Assembly (NCBI RefSeq): GCF_024539815.1
Contig: NZ_JAHHIU010000160.1
Location: 1 to 32,011 of the forward strand
Direction of reading: 5' to 3'
DNA length: 32,011 nt
Origin: Streptomyces hayashii
GTDB lineage: Bacteria; Actinomycetota; Actinomycetes; Streptomycetales; Streptomycetaceae
Made by a program: the position numbers and the translations under genes
In this document: piece after piece, positions 25,420 through 32,011 of the stretch
Numbering within the stretch: position 1 is the stretch's first letter
Layout: every line of letters begins with the position of its first letter
The notes under the pieces: model-generated
What the model saw: the letters and a program-made list of their open reading frames with translations, nothing else
The model's database searches: none
What the model was told of the DNA's origin: nothing

Positions 25420-25534
25420 GCCCTGCCCCGATCCTCCTGGCGCCCTATGACCGTGTGCCCCGCCGCCCGGCGTGGCGGGTGCCGACCGGCGCGTGTGAAG
25501 ATGAGCCGCGCCGGGACGGCAAGGGGGGCTCCGG

Positions 25535-26500
25535 GTGGACGCGTGGGTGTGTGAGGCGTGCGGGGGCGAAGTGCCTCAGACCGAGGACGAGACCACAGCT
25601 GCGGCGGTGCGCAGACACACACGCACGACCGGGCACCCACCGTCGAGCGTGCGCAGGGAACTGCCCGGCGGGATCAGTCAACGGTGGCGCACTCCCGAGG
25701 ACCGGGAGCCGGACAGGCAACGGCAAAACGAACAGGACCGCGGACAGCTCCACCGCGCCCGTCCGGTCGGCCGCGGAAAGCCCGAAGCCCATGCCGGGAA
25801 AGGCTCCGCATCGGGCAGAGCCGGCCAGGCCGGCAAACCCTGGTCGGCCGTGCCGACACACCGGGCCCTCGGGTCACTTCGTGACAGTGCTCTGCTGCAG
25901 ACCCTGCTCGCTACGGTTCTCGTACTCGCCCTCGGGGCACTGGCGATCGTGTCCATCAGCGGAGCGGAAAGCGCACAGTCGTCGGCGGAGACCACAGCGA
26001 GTTCGTCCGCCCCCTCGAAAAGCCCGCTTCGCAATGCGTTCTCGTTGTCCAGCCTCGAAGGCGGCACATGGGGTGAGGCCCGAAATGTCATGGAGGACAG
26101 GTCGGGCGGCGGCGAGATCAGCGTCCTGGAGCATGGGACCGGACTTCCACTGACGTTCGCATACAGCGGCGATCCGCAGCGCGACGAGTGGACGGTGTGC
26201 ACCGCGAATTTGACCAGCGGCACCTTCGACGAGCCGGGCTGGCTGGTCACCATGGAAATAGCGAGCCCCGACGACGGCTGCCTAACGGGCGCACTCGAGT
26301 CCCAAGCCACGGCAACCGACCGGTACGGCGATGGATCCGAGACCGCCGCCCCCGAAGCCCGGGACAGCGACTCCGGGCAAGGGGTGCATCCTGGTTCGTG
26401 GTGCGGTGATCCCGGAGCGTACGGCTACACCGGTGCCGGAACCCGTATGCAGTGCCGGTACGGTGCGGGCAACGACTACCGGTGGCGTCGCGCGGGCTGA
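25535..26500 (+). CDS. Membrane protein with N-terminal zinc-finger-like motif and GTxMxC-RWRR tail
   Basis: A 321-residue protein. Residues 1-36 carry C6-x2-C9 and H28-x5-H34, a C2H2-like metal site. A charged, disordered linker follows (40-112, rich in Arg, Gln and Gly). One membrane segment lies at about 119-141 (LLQTLLATVLVLALGALAIV). The exterior part (about 145-321) is Ser/Thr-rich and then folds, ending in the actinobacterial secreted-protein motif WCGDPGAYGYTGAGTRMQC...YRWRR. Orientation is probably N-in/C-out. GTG 25535 has AAGGGGGG about 6 nt upstream. Function unknown; the next gene downstream also starts with a zinc motif. Confidence 0.65.
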   Translation: MDAWVCEACGGEVPQTEDETTAAAVRRHTRTTGHPPSSVRRELPGGISQRWRTPEDREPDRQRQNEQDRGQLHRARPVGRGKPEAHAGKGSASGRAGQAGKPWSAVPTHRALGSLRDSALLQTLLATVLVLALGALAIVSISGAESAQSSAETTASSSAPSKSPLRNAFSLSSLEGGTWGEARNVMEDRSGGGEISVLEHGTGLPLTFAYSGDPQRDEWTVCTANLTSGTFDEPGWLVTMEIASPDDGCLTGALESQATATDRYGDGSETAAPEARDSDSGQGVHPGSWCGDPGAYGYTGAGTRMQCRYGAGNDYRWRRAG

Positions 26501-26565
26501 ACGAGCGGCCGAGCCCGCGCCGGGCGGTCGCACGCGACGCCTTACGACGGCCGGAGGGGATCACC

Positions 26566-27396
26566 ATGGGGTTGGCCATGTGCCCGTTGTGCAGCGACGA
26601 CGAGGACATCGAGGTGGTACAGAACCTGGAGGGCGGGCGTCGGCGCGTCCGGCACCGGTGCGGCTTCGCATGGGAGCACGGGGAACCGACCGACCCGAAG
26701 AAGCAGCCCTCCCGCTCCATCAGTGAGCTCAAGGCCCGATTTCCGAAGTCCGGGGACGTCGAGCCCGGCGTACTGGAACGCGCGAACCGGCTCAAGGCGC
26801 AGTTCCTCGCCACCAGACCGGGCCTCGAGCCCGAGGTGGCGGCCTACTGGGAGAAATATCAGCAGATCTTCTCGCGCGAGGGACTGCGCACCGGCGACCC
26901 CAAGGCACTCAAGGACTTCGCCAACTCCGACGTCGGAGCCCACCCCGGCAACCAGTCCATGTTCAACGCCGCCTGGAACGCCATGGGGGACGCCGATGCC
27001 GCGGAGTCGACCCGCCGGACGATCGAGTACCTTCTCTACGGCCCCGACGACGTACCGCCCGAGGACCGGCTGCAGCAACTCCTCGACAGTACCTGCTCGT
27101 TCGCCATGACGGGCTTCAAGGAAGCCCTCCTCACAAAGGTTCTCTGCGTCATGGAGCCGGACAGGTTCCTGTCCGTCCTCAAGTACACGACGGAGGCGGG
27201 CGGCAAGCGCGAGATCGCGCGGATGGTCTACGGGCTGGATCTGCCGGCGCCGGAGTCGGTGAACTGGACGCTCGGCCGGCTCGTTTTCTGGAGCAACGGC
27301 CTCCTGCGCGAACTCGTCGGCGAGGGATTCGCCAACCAGCAGCACTCCGCCGCATTCCTGTGGTGGGCCAAGGACCAGCCCGGGGCACCCTGGTGA
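26566..27396 (+). CDS. Zinc-ribbon protein with a McrB-N-terminus-like domain
   Basis: A 276-residue soluble protein. The first 40 residues form a ribbon-like motif C6-x2-C9 ... H30-x-C32 (MCPLCSDD, RHRCGFAWEHG). The rest is helical: MFNAAWNAMGDADAAEST, TIEYLLYGPDDVPPEDRLQQ, FKEALLTKVLCVMEPDRFLS. The last segment, a TK-x-L followed by a P-[DE]-[RH]-FL pattern and a basic helix, parallels the N-terminal domain of the McrB protein at 16864-18978 (TLVTKSLATYFPEHFLPIY). This suggests a shared nucleic-acid-related domain and a possible defence role, by inference. ATG 26566 follows GGAGGGG at 6 nt. A hairpin lies downstream. Confidence 0.72.
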   Translation: MGLAMCPLCSDDEDIEVVQNLEGGRRRVRHRCGFAWEHGEPTDPKKQPSRSISELKARFPKSGDVEPGVLERANRLKAQFLATRPGLEPEVAAYWEKYQQIFSREGLRTGDPKALKDFANSDVGAHPGNQSMFNAAWNAMGDADAAESTRRTIEYLLYGPDDVPPEDRLQQLLDSTCSFAMTGFKEALLTKVLCVMEPDRFLSVLKYTTEAGGKREIARMVYGLDLPAPESVNWTLGRLVFWSNGLLRELVGEGFANQQHSAAFLWWAKDQPGAPW

Positions 27397-27414
27397 GCGA
27401 GCGGGGCTGGCGCT

Positions 27415-27444
27415 GGCCGGCGCGGGGCGGGGCGGGCGCCGGCC
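27415..27444 (+). terminator. Hairpin terminator after the zinc-ribbon gene
   Basis: A 9-bp perfect stem GGCCGGCGC / GCGCCGGCC (27415-27423 with 27436-27444) and a 12-nt G-rich loop, 18 bp after the stop codon. Confidence 0.55.
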
Positions 27445-27628
27445 TCGCCTGCCGGCCCGACCACGTCTCACGACTGCCCCTAATAATGGAGGTTACGACG
27501 GCACAGGTCTGACCAGGTGCGCCGCGGAAGTCTCGACGCACCCCCGGCCCTGGGCAGGAGAGCCTCGACTTCTCGGACTGACACCCGCCCGGCCTGAGTG
27601 CCTGACGCCCGTAACATCAACGGAGTAT

Positions 27629-27745
27629 TTGCACGCCGACGCCCCGCCGCAGCAGGCCGACGGGGCGTCGCCGTATCAGGTTCCCGTCTACACAGGCCCC
27701 CCGGAGCAACCCGACGAGGGTCCTCACGTGTCACACAGCCCCTAT
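27629..27745 (+). pseudogene. 5' fragment of an unknown gene cut by the IS110 remnant
   Basis: A plus-strand frame reads LHADAPPQQADGASPYQVPV then YTGPPEQPDEGPHVSHSPY with strongly coding-like, third-position-GC codons. It has no ATG; TTG 27629 is a possible start but GGAG is only 3 nt away. The frame reaches the CCCCTAT core of the degraded IS110 end at 27739-27745, so the gene was probably interrupted there. A 10-bp perfect stem with 14-nt loop (27637-27646 / 27661-27670) lies within it and may be coincidental to coding. Identity unknown. Confidence 0.4.
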
Positions 27746-28079
27746 GAGCGGGGGCCTAGCTGTATCTGTTTGACCAGGTGGAAGACCTCCCGGGCCGCGT
27801 AGCCTTTGAGGCAACGGACGATTTCGCGCCGGGTCTTGCCTCCTTGATGTGGCGCTCGTAGTAGCCCTGAGTGCGCGGGTCGACCCGAAGACGAGTGAAT
27901 ACGATGGGGTGGAGCGCGGCGTTGGCCTGACGGTCGCCCCCACGGTTGAGACGACGGAACTGCCCGGCGTCCCGAGGAACGCTCGACGGGACTGACCCCC
28001 TACAGCGCGGCGAAGGACGCCTCGATGTCCAGCCGTTCCGGATTGTCCCCCACCGTGATCAGCAGAGCGACCGGCTGTG
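27739..28079 (-). pseudogene. Degraded 3' end of a second IS110 transposase
   Basis: On the minus strand the end reads GKTRREIVRCLKGYAAREVF and HLVKQIQLGPRS-stop, closely matching the end of the copy at 13608 (TRCEIIRCLKRYAAREVFKL). As in that copy, the TAG stop lies inside CCCCTAT next to a GCCCC/GGGGC hairpin. The frame is broken by a 1-bp deletion near 27840 and by an in-frame TAG near 28004 where the other copy has TGC (context AALCGVSP). Similarity stops abruptly near 28079, so only about 340 bp of the 3' part remain. By eye the two copies are roughly three-quarters identical, so they are not recent duplicates. Confidence 0.8.
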
Positions 28080-28100
28080 TCACGAGCCGGGCAGGTCCAG

Positions 28101-28395
28101 AAGTCGTGGGCCAACGCGATGACGATGATTCACCCCGCCTCCTGTATGGAGGTCCGCGCCCCACTCGACCAAGCCGTCATCGCCTCCACCCTCACGGGCC
28201 GCGTGCTTCGGGTTTCTGTGGTGGAACACCTCACCCGCCAAGTTCCTGGGTGACACCGGCTCGCTCGCCCTCGGTGGCGCCCTGGCGGGCCTGGCCATCT
28301 GCTCTCGCACCGAACTTCTGCTCGGCCTGAGGGGCGCCCTGTTCGCCCTGATCACCCTGTCCGTGGTCATCCAGGTCAGCTCATTTCCTCGATGA
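28101..28395 (+). pseudogene. mraY: C-terminal fragment of mraY (lipid I synthase), frameshifted
   Basis: The first part reads ASCMEVRAPLDQAVIASTLTG ending near 28199. After a single extra C at 28200 the next frame continues ACFGFLWWNTSPAKFLGDTG, then SLALGGALAGLAICSRTELL and ALITLSVVIQVS before TGA at 28393-28395. This is the MraY region around the catalytic NxxPAKxFMGDTGSLALGG motif, with one residue missing (AKFLGD for AKIFMGD). The N-terminal two thirds and the C-terminal HHHFE region are absent. MraY transfers phospho-MurNAc-pentapeptide to undecaprenyl phosphate; this fragment cannot. It directly follows the IS110 remnant, so it is probably part of an old rearrangement of a duplicate or transferred mraY. 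Confidence 0.82.
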
Positions 28396-28773
28396 GGACG
28401 GCTGTCGCGGAAATAGCCGCCGCTGTGCGGGAGTTCGCCGAGCAGTTCGGGCGGCATGACTTGGAGCCCACGCGGCGGACCGGTCACATCCTGGTCTCCA
28501 ACAAGGGCGACCGTGACCCGCTTGCACCTGGAGGGGCCTGGGTGCGTCCGATCGGGTCCGTGCAAGCGACACCATGTCAGACGATGCAGGCCGGACATCG
28601 TCGCCCTTGTGGCTGGTGGAGGTGCCACCCGGAGAGGCTCCCCGATCCGCGCTTGCGGACACCCGAGCAAGATCAACGGATCCCGATCCTAGCGACGAGT
28701 TCGACTATGACCATCTGTCTTTAAAGCGCCCTTACTTCGCCCCTCCCCCAGGCGTATCGTCCTTCGCGTTCAT
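28396..28773. other. Gene-poor stretch upstream of the nuclease gene
   Basis: Frames on both strands are short and show weaker GC3 bias than their neighbours (e.g. 28574-28789 and 28080-28676), and none resembles a family I know. It probably holds decayed sequence and the promoter of the nuclease gene; TATCGT at 28755-28760 is a possible -10 element. Confidence 0.4.
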
Positions 28774-28789
28774 TCGAACGAGTGTTTGA
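28774..28789. promoter_or_regulatory. Candidate LexA/SOS box upstream of the NucA/NucB-like nuclease
   Basis: TCGAACGAGTGTTTGA matches the Gram-positive/actinobacterial LexA operator TCGAAC-RNRY-GTTYGA at every fixed position, including the purine/pyrimidine preferences of the spacer. It ends 16 bp before the chosen ATG at 28806 and just upstream of the ribosome site, a location that would block transcription. It also argues against the upstream GTG at 28782 as the start, since that codon lies inside the box. Binding is inferred from consensus only. Confidence 0.6.
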
Positions 28790-28805
28790 CTCAACTAGAG
28801 GAAGG

Positions 28806-30899
28806 ATGCAGCGCTTCGTGTCTGTCTACCAGCGCTTATCGAGATCAGGCGTACAGACGGGGGTCGCTCTGGGGGCCTGCCTGCTGATGGTCTCCGCCGT
28901 GCCCGCGGCAGCCGCCACCACCGCCCAGCCCGACCCCTATGCGGCGCCGTCAACGCGCCCGGCGGCCGGTCCGGAAGTCACCTCTCCCGCAGCGGGTTCG
29001 CGTCCCGTCTCCGGCAAGAACCCGTCCGCCGGTCCGCAGTTCAAGAAGAGCGGTGACACCTGGAAGGTCATCAGCCCCGATGTCGTATTGAAGAACACGG
29101 TCACCGACGCGGACGGCGACAAATCCACGGTCACGTTCGAGGTCTACACGGCCAATGCGGACGGCACACCGAAGGCCCAGGTCAACATCGACGACTCCAA
29201 CTCGTACGGAGTGGGAGTGTCCGGCTACGTCGCCTCAGGGGCGACCGCTCAGTTCAAGGTCGCCTACGGCAAGCTGAAGCCTGGCCTCAACTACCTCGTC
29301 CACACGTCGGCCTTCGACGGCAGCCTGTACGAGACGACCTGGTCACCCTGGGCGAAGTTCCGCATCGACCCGTACGTGACGTTTCCCGCGCCGCAGCAGG
29401 CGGAATCGACGATCGACCAGGCCGAACAGAAGATCGTCGAGTTCACCCGGACCGATCCCGGCGGCTCCGCCACGTCATCCGCCCCGTTGTCGTCGCCGGC
29501 GCCCACCCTGGGCGACTTCGACAAGAAGAACTGCTCCACGACAGACCAGCAGGATCGGCGCGTCTGCTTCACCATGACGAAGCCGGACAAGAGCAAGAAG
29601 AACGGCCCCGAGCCCGGCAAGACCAAGGAGGCTCCCCAGAGCCTCAACCGCGCCGCCCTCGACCCGACCCCGGGCGGAAACGACGCGGTCGACCTGGTCG
29701 ACTGGTGCACCGCCGCCACTGACGGCCTGGACTACATGAACCGCACCGAAGCCTGTCTGAAGGATCTCGGGGAGGGAGAGCTGTGGTTCTTCGACTCCGA
29801 CCCGGAAAAGCCGGCGATCGGACGCGCCACCTTCAAGTTCGAGCAACGCATGAAGACCTACCGCAACAAGTCGGAGAGCGGCAGCGACTTCGGGGAATTC
29901 GACCAACAGATCGTCATCATCCCCACCTACATCGACCCCGCTCTCGAGGGCGTCTCGATGAAGTGGAACATCGACTCATCGTGTGCCGCCTGCGACGTCG
30001 CTCCCATCCAGTGGCTGGATGACGGCGCCAACCCGACCAGCGGCGCGCACTGGACCTACGACCCCACAGGCGGCTACTACGGCCGTTGGGGAACCGTGGT
30101 AACCCGGTGGACCGGCACCGGCAAGGAACAGATAAACCTTGGCTGGTCGATCACCGCGAGCGTGGACGCGAGCAACTCCCTGAAGGCCACCGCCGACTTC
30201 GGCAGCAGCGGTATCGACAGCGTGCGGGAACTCGCCCCGCGCTGCGACAACATTCTCGCCGTGCCCGCGCCCGGCTGCGTGCTGCCGTTCTTCAAGCCGA
30301 CCTACACCGTGGACACCAACGCCTACCCGGCGGCCGGGGCCTACTACTGGCTGATGCAGGAGAAGATGCCCGACCATGCCGGATCGAAGAAGTGGGACTC
30401 GCTTCTTCACTACCTCGGCCCGGACACCACCGTCACCAACCCCACCACCGGCGGCCCGTGGACGAGCACCAACAGCCGTAACAAGATCTGCGGGAGCGGA
30501 ACCACCAAGTTCATCCCGCACCCGGCTGACGCGTCGGTGGGGTCGACCGACTGCGACGAGTACGCCATGGCGTCCAGCCACGAGAGCGGCGGCTTCCCCG
30601 GCGGCGTCAACCAGGTGAGCGACGGCAGCAAGTGCGCTCAGCTCTTCACGGAGAAGATGGCCACCCCCGCCGCCACCTTCGGGATCCTCGCCGACACCCG
30701 GACTGCCACCAACGGCCCCGCTGGAACGGAGCGGTGCGGACGTGCCGGCATCAACTCAGGCCAGAACCAGGGCGCGTTCAGCGACCTGAACCCCGCGACC
30801 TGGCGCCTGCTCGACGGCGACGGTTTCTTCGTCTCCAACCCAGGATTCGAGCACTGCGCGAACGCCAACACCACCTGCAGCTGGCGCAGCCGGTTCTAG
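28806..30899 (+). CDS. Large secreted protein with C-terminal NucA/NucB-like DNase domain
   Basis: A 697-residue exported protein. The signal peptide is in the first 40 residues (SGVQTGVALGACLLMVSAVPAAA), followed by a Pro/Thr-rich stretch. Residues about 75-195 form a beta module (TWKVISPDVVLKNTVTDADG, LKPGLNYLVHTSAFDG, WSPWAKFRI) common in large secreted or toxin-like streptomycete proteins. A Lys/Pro-rich linker and a Cys-containing middle domain follow. The C-terminus (about 560-697) resembles the NucA/NucB DNase family: TDCDEYAMASSHESGG with D584-E585 matching the D-x-DE[YW]PMA motif, and RLLDGDGFFVSN near 667. The predicted role is extracellular DNA cleavage, nutrient or toxic. ATG 28806 is placed 4-5 nt after GAGG; GTG 28818 is an alternative. 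A SOS-like box precedes it. Confidence 0.8.
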   Translation: MQRFVSVYQRLSRSGVQTGVALGACLLMVSAVPAAAATTAQPDPYAAPSTRPAAGPEVTSPAAGSRPVSGKNPSAGPQFKKSGDTWKVISPDVVLKNTVTDADGDKSTVTFEVYTANADGTPKAQVNIDDSNSYGVGVSGYVASGATAQFKVAYGKLKPGLNYLVHTSAFDGSLYETTWSPWAKFRIDPYVTFPAPQQAESTIDQAEQKIVEFTRTDPGGSATSSAPLSSPAPTLGDFDKKNCSTTDQQDRRVCFTMTKPDKSKKNGPEPGKTKEAPQSLNRAALDPTPGGNDAVDLVDWCTAATDGLDYMNRTEACLKDLGEGELWFFDSDPEKPAIGRATFKFEQRMKTYRNKSESGSDFGEFDQQIVIIPTYIDPALEGVSMKWNIDSSCAACDVAPIQWLDDGANPTSGAHWTYDPTGGYYGRWGTVVTRWTGTGKEQINLGWSITASVDASNSLKATADFGSSGIDSVRELAPRCDNILAVPAPGCVLPFFKPTYTVDTNAYPAAGAYYWLMQEKMPDHAGSKKWDSLLHYLGPDTTVTNPTTGGPWTSTNSRNKICGSGTTKFIPHPADASVGSTDCDEYAMASSHESGGFPGGVNQVSDGSKCAQLFTEKMATPAATFGILADTRTATNGPAGTERCGRAGINSGQNQGAFSDLNPATWRLLDGDGFFVSNPGFEHCANANTTCSWRSRF

Positions 30900-30914
30900 C
30901 CTCAGTCAGGAAAA

Positions 30915-30950
30915 CCCAGGAGGGCCGGATGCATGTCCGGCCCTCCTGGG
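30915..30950. terminator. Bidirectional terminator, 15-bp perfect stem
   Basis: Positions 30915-30929 pair perfectly with 30936-30950 around the 6-nt loop TGCATG, in the 62-bp gap between the convergent nuclease and SUKH genes. On the minus strand the stem is followed directly by TTTT, a classic intrinsic terminator for the SUKH gene; it should also stop the nuclease transcript. Confidence 0.88.
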
Positions 30951-30961
30951 CCGTTGCGGTC

Positions 30962-31609
30962 CTATCCGTTCCACGGCTCCCACACGGCCGCCGCCTCCTC
31001 GCTGTCCGGCGGCCCCCATACCAGGGCTTCGCGGATCAGACCCGGCTTGTAGCCGGCGGCCAGAGTCGGGTACTCCAGCCTGTCCGCGACCTCTTCGAGA
31101 AGCATGGTCAGAGACGTGTCCTCGACCGTGCGTACAGCCGTGTCATCCCATCCGCCGGTCTCACCCGTCTCTGCGTCGAGGAACCTGCCGAAACTCAGGT
31201 CGGTGACACTCCACGCGCAAAACGGCAGCCATGACGGCCTCCAGACCAGCGTCTCCGGATCGCGACGGGCCTGCCTGCGCTGGTTGTCCATGTGCCACTG
31301 ATACGACCGCGCCACCGCCTCAAGGTCCAGCAACGCCCAACCCTGATCAGGGATCAGACCGGCCGCCGGAACATCCCAGCTCCCTGCGCACAGGCGCCAC
31401 AGCGCCCGCAGCTCTGCGGGGGCCCGCACGCCGATGGATTCCTCCAGGGCCGCAATCTCGTCCTCTGACGCGCCCGGCCTGAGCGCGTCGTGTGTCGCGG
31501 GGGCATGGCGGGCGAGCCACGTCTCGATCCGCTGCCACGCTTCGCTGATCTGCCGTGCCTGCATCACGTCCTCGCGCGGGCCCGCTCCCTCACTGGCGTT
31601 CTCAGGCAT
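30962..31609 (-). CDS. SUKH (SMI1/KNR4) family protein, candidate immunity protein
   Basis: A 215-residue cytosolic protein. Family features are the first helix RIETWLARHAP, the segment SEDEIAALEESIGVRAPAEL then RALWRLCAGSWD (about 50-78, matching the IxxLExxLGxxLPxELRxLY...DG core), a hydrophobic WALLDLEAV strand-helix, LPFCAW-x-D (WLPFCAWSVTDLSFGRFLD) and a C-terminal helix TMLLEEVADRLE. SUKH proteins are widespread as immunity factors against nuclease toxins. It converges on the exported NucA/NucB-like nuclease, so a toxin-immunity link is plausible though the usual tandem order is not seen. ATG 31609 has AAAGG 6 nt upstream; a longer in-frame start at 31771 is less likely. Confidence 0.85.
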   Translation of the reverse strand: MPENASEGAGPREDVMQARQISEAWQRIETWLARHAPATHDALRPGASEDEIAALEESIGVRAPAELRALWRLCAGSWDVPAAGLIPDQGWALLDLEAVARSYQWHMDNQRRQARRDPETLVWRPSWLPFCAWSVTDLSFGRFLDAETGETGGWDDTAVRTVEDTSLTMLLEEVADRLEYPTLAAGYKPGLIREALVWGPPDSEEAAAVWEPWNG

Positions 31610-32011
31610 CGTTACGCCTTTCTTGTCGTGGTCGGCGGACAGATCAACATGCTGGGGCCGCCTCCTCCTCGGGCCTTTGCGTGCTCTATCCCCATGGCGT
31701 CTCCGGCCACAATGAACGCCCCACCGAGAGAAACGCGCCTGCGATCGTACAGACTTGCGGCGGTCGCGCACGTGGAAGCGGCAAAGCCGAGGGATCAGCT
31801 ACTTGCGACGACCGGCCCATCACCGTATACGACGTGCTGGCCTCCCAGGCCGGGACAACTTCGACCACGCGAGCTTCTGGTGCCAGACGGACCCGGTCTT
31901 CAAGAGCGAAGCCGTAGGTCATGAAGGGGATGCATGAGCTGCACTGAGATTTGTGGAGTCCCTGATGCCAGGGTTACGGTCCTGGCGAAGGAGATCCACC
32001 AGCACCATGCC
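31610..32011. other. Upstream region of the SUKH gene to window end; no supported gene
   Basis: Several short overlapping frames (e.g. 31686-31922 minus, 31755-31937 plus) lack a ribosome site and known motifs. The plus-strand stretch near 31860-31937 (NFDHASFWCQTDPVFKSEAV) reads coding-like and might be the tail of a decayed gene, but no family is recognised. The promoter of the SUKH gene should be here. Confidence 0.35.

Noticed and set aside
27637..27670. 10-bp stem with 14-nt loop as a stand-alone terminator
   Set aside because: It lies within a coding-like frame (LHADAPPQQADGASPY), so the symmetry may come from codon choice; not called as a terminator.
13608..28079. Composite transposon made by the two IS110 copies
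   Set aside because: The copies are clearly diverged by eye, the right one is a truncated 3' end only, and IS110 elements do not usually mobilise flanked cargo, so an accumulation of insertions is simpler.
28080..28676. 198-codon minus-strand frame over the mraY fragment
   Set aside because: It is the complement of the clearly recognisable MraY fragment and has Arg/His/Pro-rich composition.
28767..28780. Inverted repeat CGTTC-N4-GAACG next to the nuclease start
   Set aside because: The half-site order is opposite to a LexA box; the overlapping TCGAAC-N4-GTTTGA is the better match, so this was not listed separately.
31686..31922. 78-codon minus-strand frame upstream of the SUKH gene
   Set aside because: No ribosome site and no recognisable motif; composition is ambiguous.

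Overview
The window is a high-GC (about 70%) actinobacterial chromosome segment, almost certainly from Streptomyces or a close relative: third codon positions are nearly all G/C, GTG starts are common, and gene families such as the XRE-map pair, the ClpC-type ATPase with an N-terminal extension and the PcaD-PcaC fusion are typical of that genus. No tRNA, rRNA or CRISPR array was seen.

Layout. (1) 1-13.6 kb, chromosomal housekeeping/accessory genes: the start of a conserved coiled-coil protein (-), an XRE regulator (-) divergent from methionine aminopeptidase map (+), a ClpC-type unfoldase (+) converging on a secreted gamma-glutamyltranspeptidase (-), a membrane-anchored unknown (+), a secreted S15-type alpha/beta hydrolase (+), a solitary polar amino-acid ABC ATPase (-), a small conserved protein (-), and a compact minus-strand cluster pcaL-like / MBL hydrolase / xthA. 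(2) 13.6-14.8 kb: an IS110-family insertion sequence whose transposase carries an in-frame TGA, inserted about 30 bp upstream of the pcaL-like start codon. (3) 14.8-28.4 kb, an island-like mosaic: a McrBC type IV restriction pair (-), two small ORFs, a LuxR-type response regulator overlapping an unusual kinase/pseudokinase double-length histidine kinase (+), three small plus-strand proteins, a decayed ArsB-like permease fragment (-), two zinc-motif proteins (+), then a graveyard containing a 5' gene fragment, a second degraded IS110 3' end, and a frameshifted C-terminal fragment of mraY. (4) 28.7-31.6 kb: a large secreted protein with a C-terminal NucA/NucB-like DNase domain, preceded by a sequence that fits the LexA/SOS box consensus, and facing it across a shared 15-bp hairpin terminator a SUKH (SMI1/KNR4) family gene, the fold best known for immunity to nuclease toxins.

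How it fits together. The most interesting system is at the right edge: a DNA-damage-inducible (by inference) exported nuclease next to a candidate immunity protein, organised like a colicin/polymorphic-toxin locus although the two genes converge. The middle island is defence-rich (McrBC, and a zinc-ribbon protein sharing a domain with the McrB N-terminus) and is bordered by IS110 copies and dead gene fragments, consistent with repeated insertion and decay. Other points worth checking are a PcaD-like domain without its catalytic serine, and a histidine kinase fused to a degenerate second kinase.
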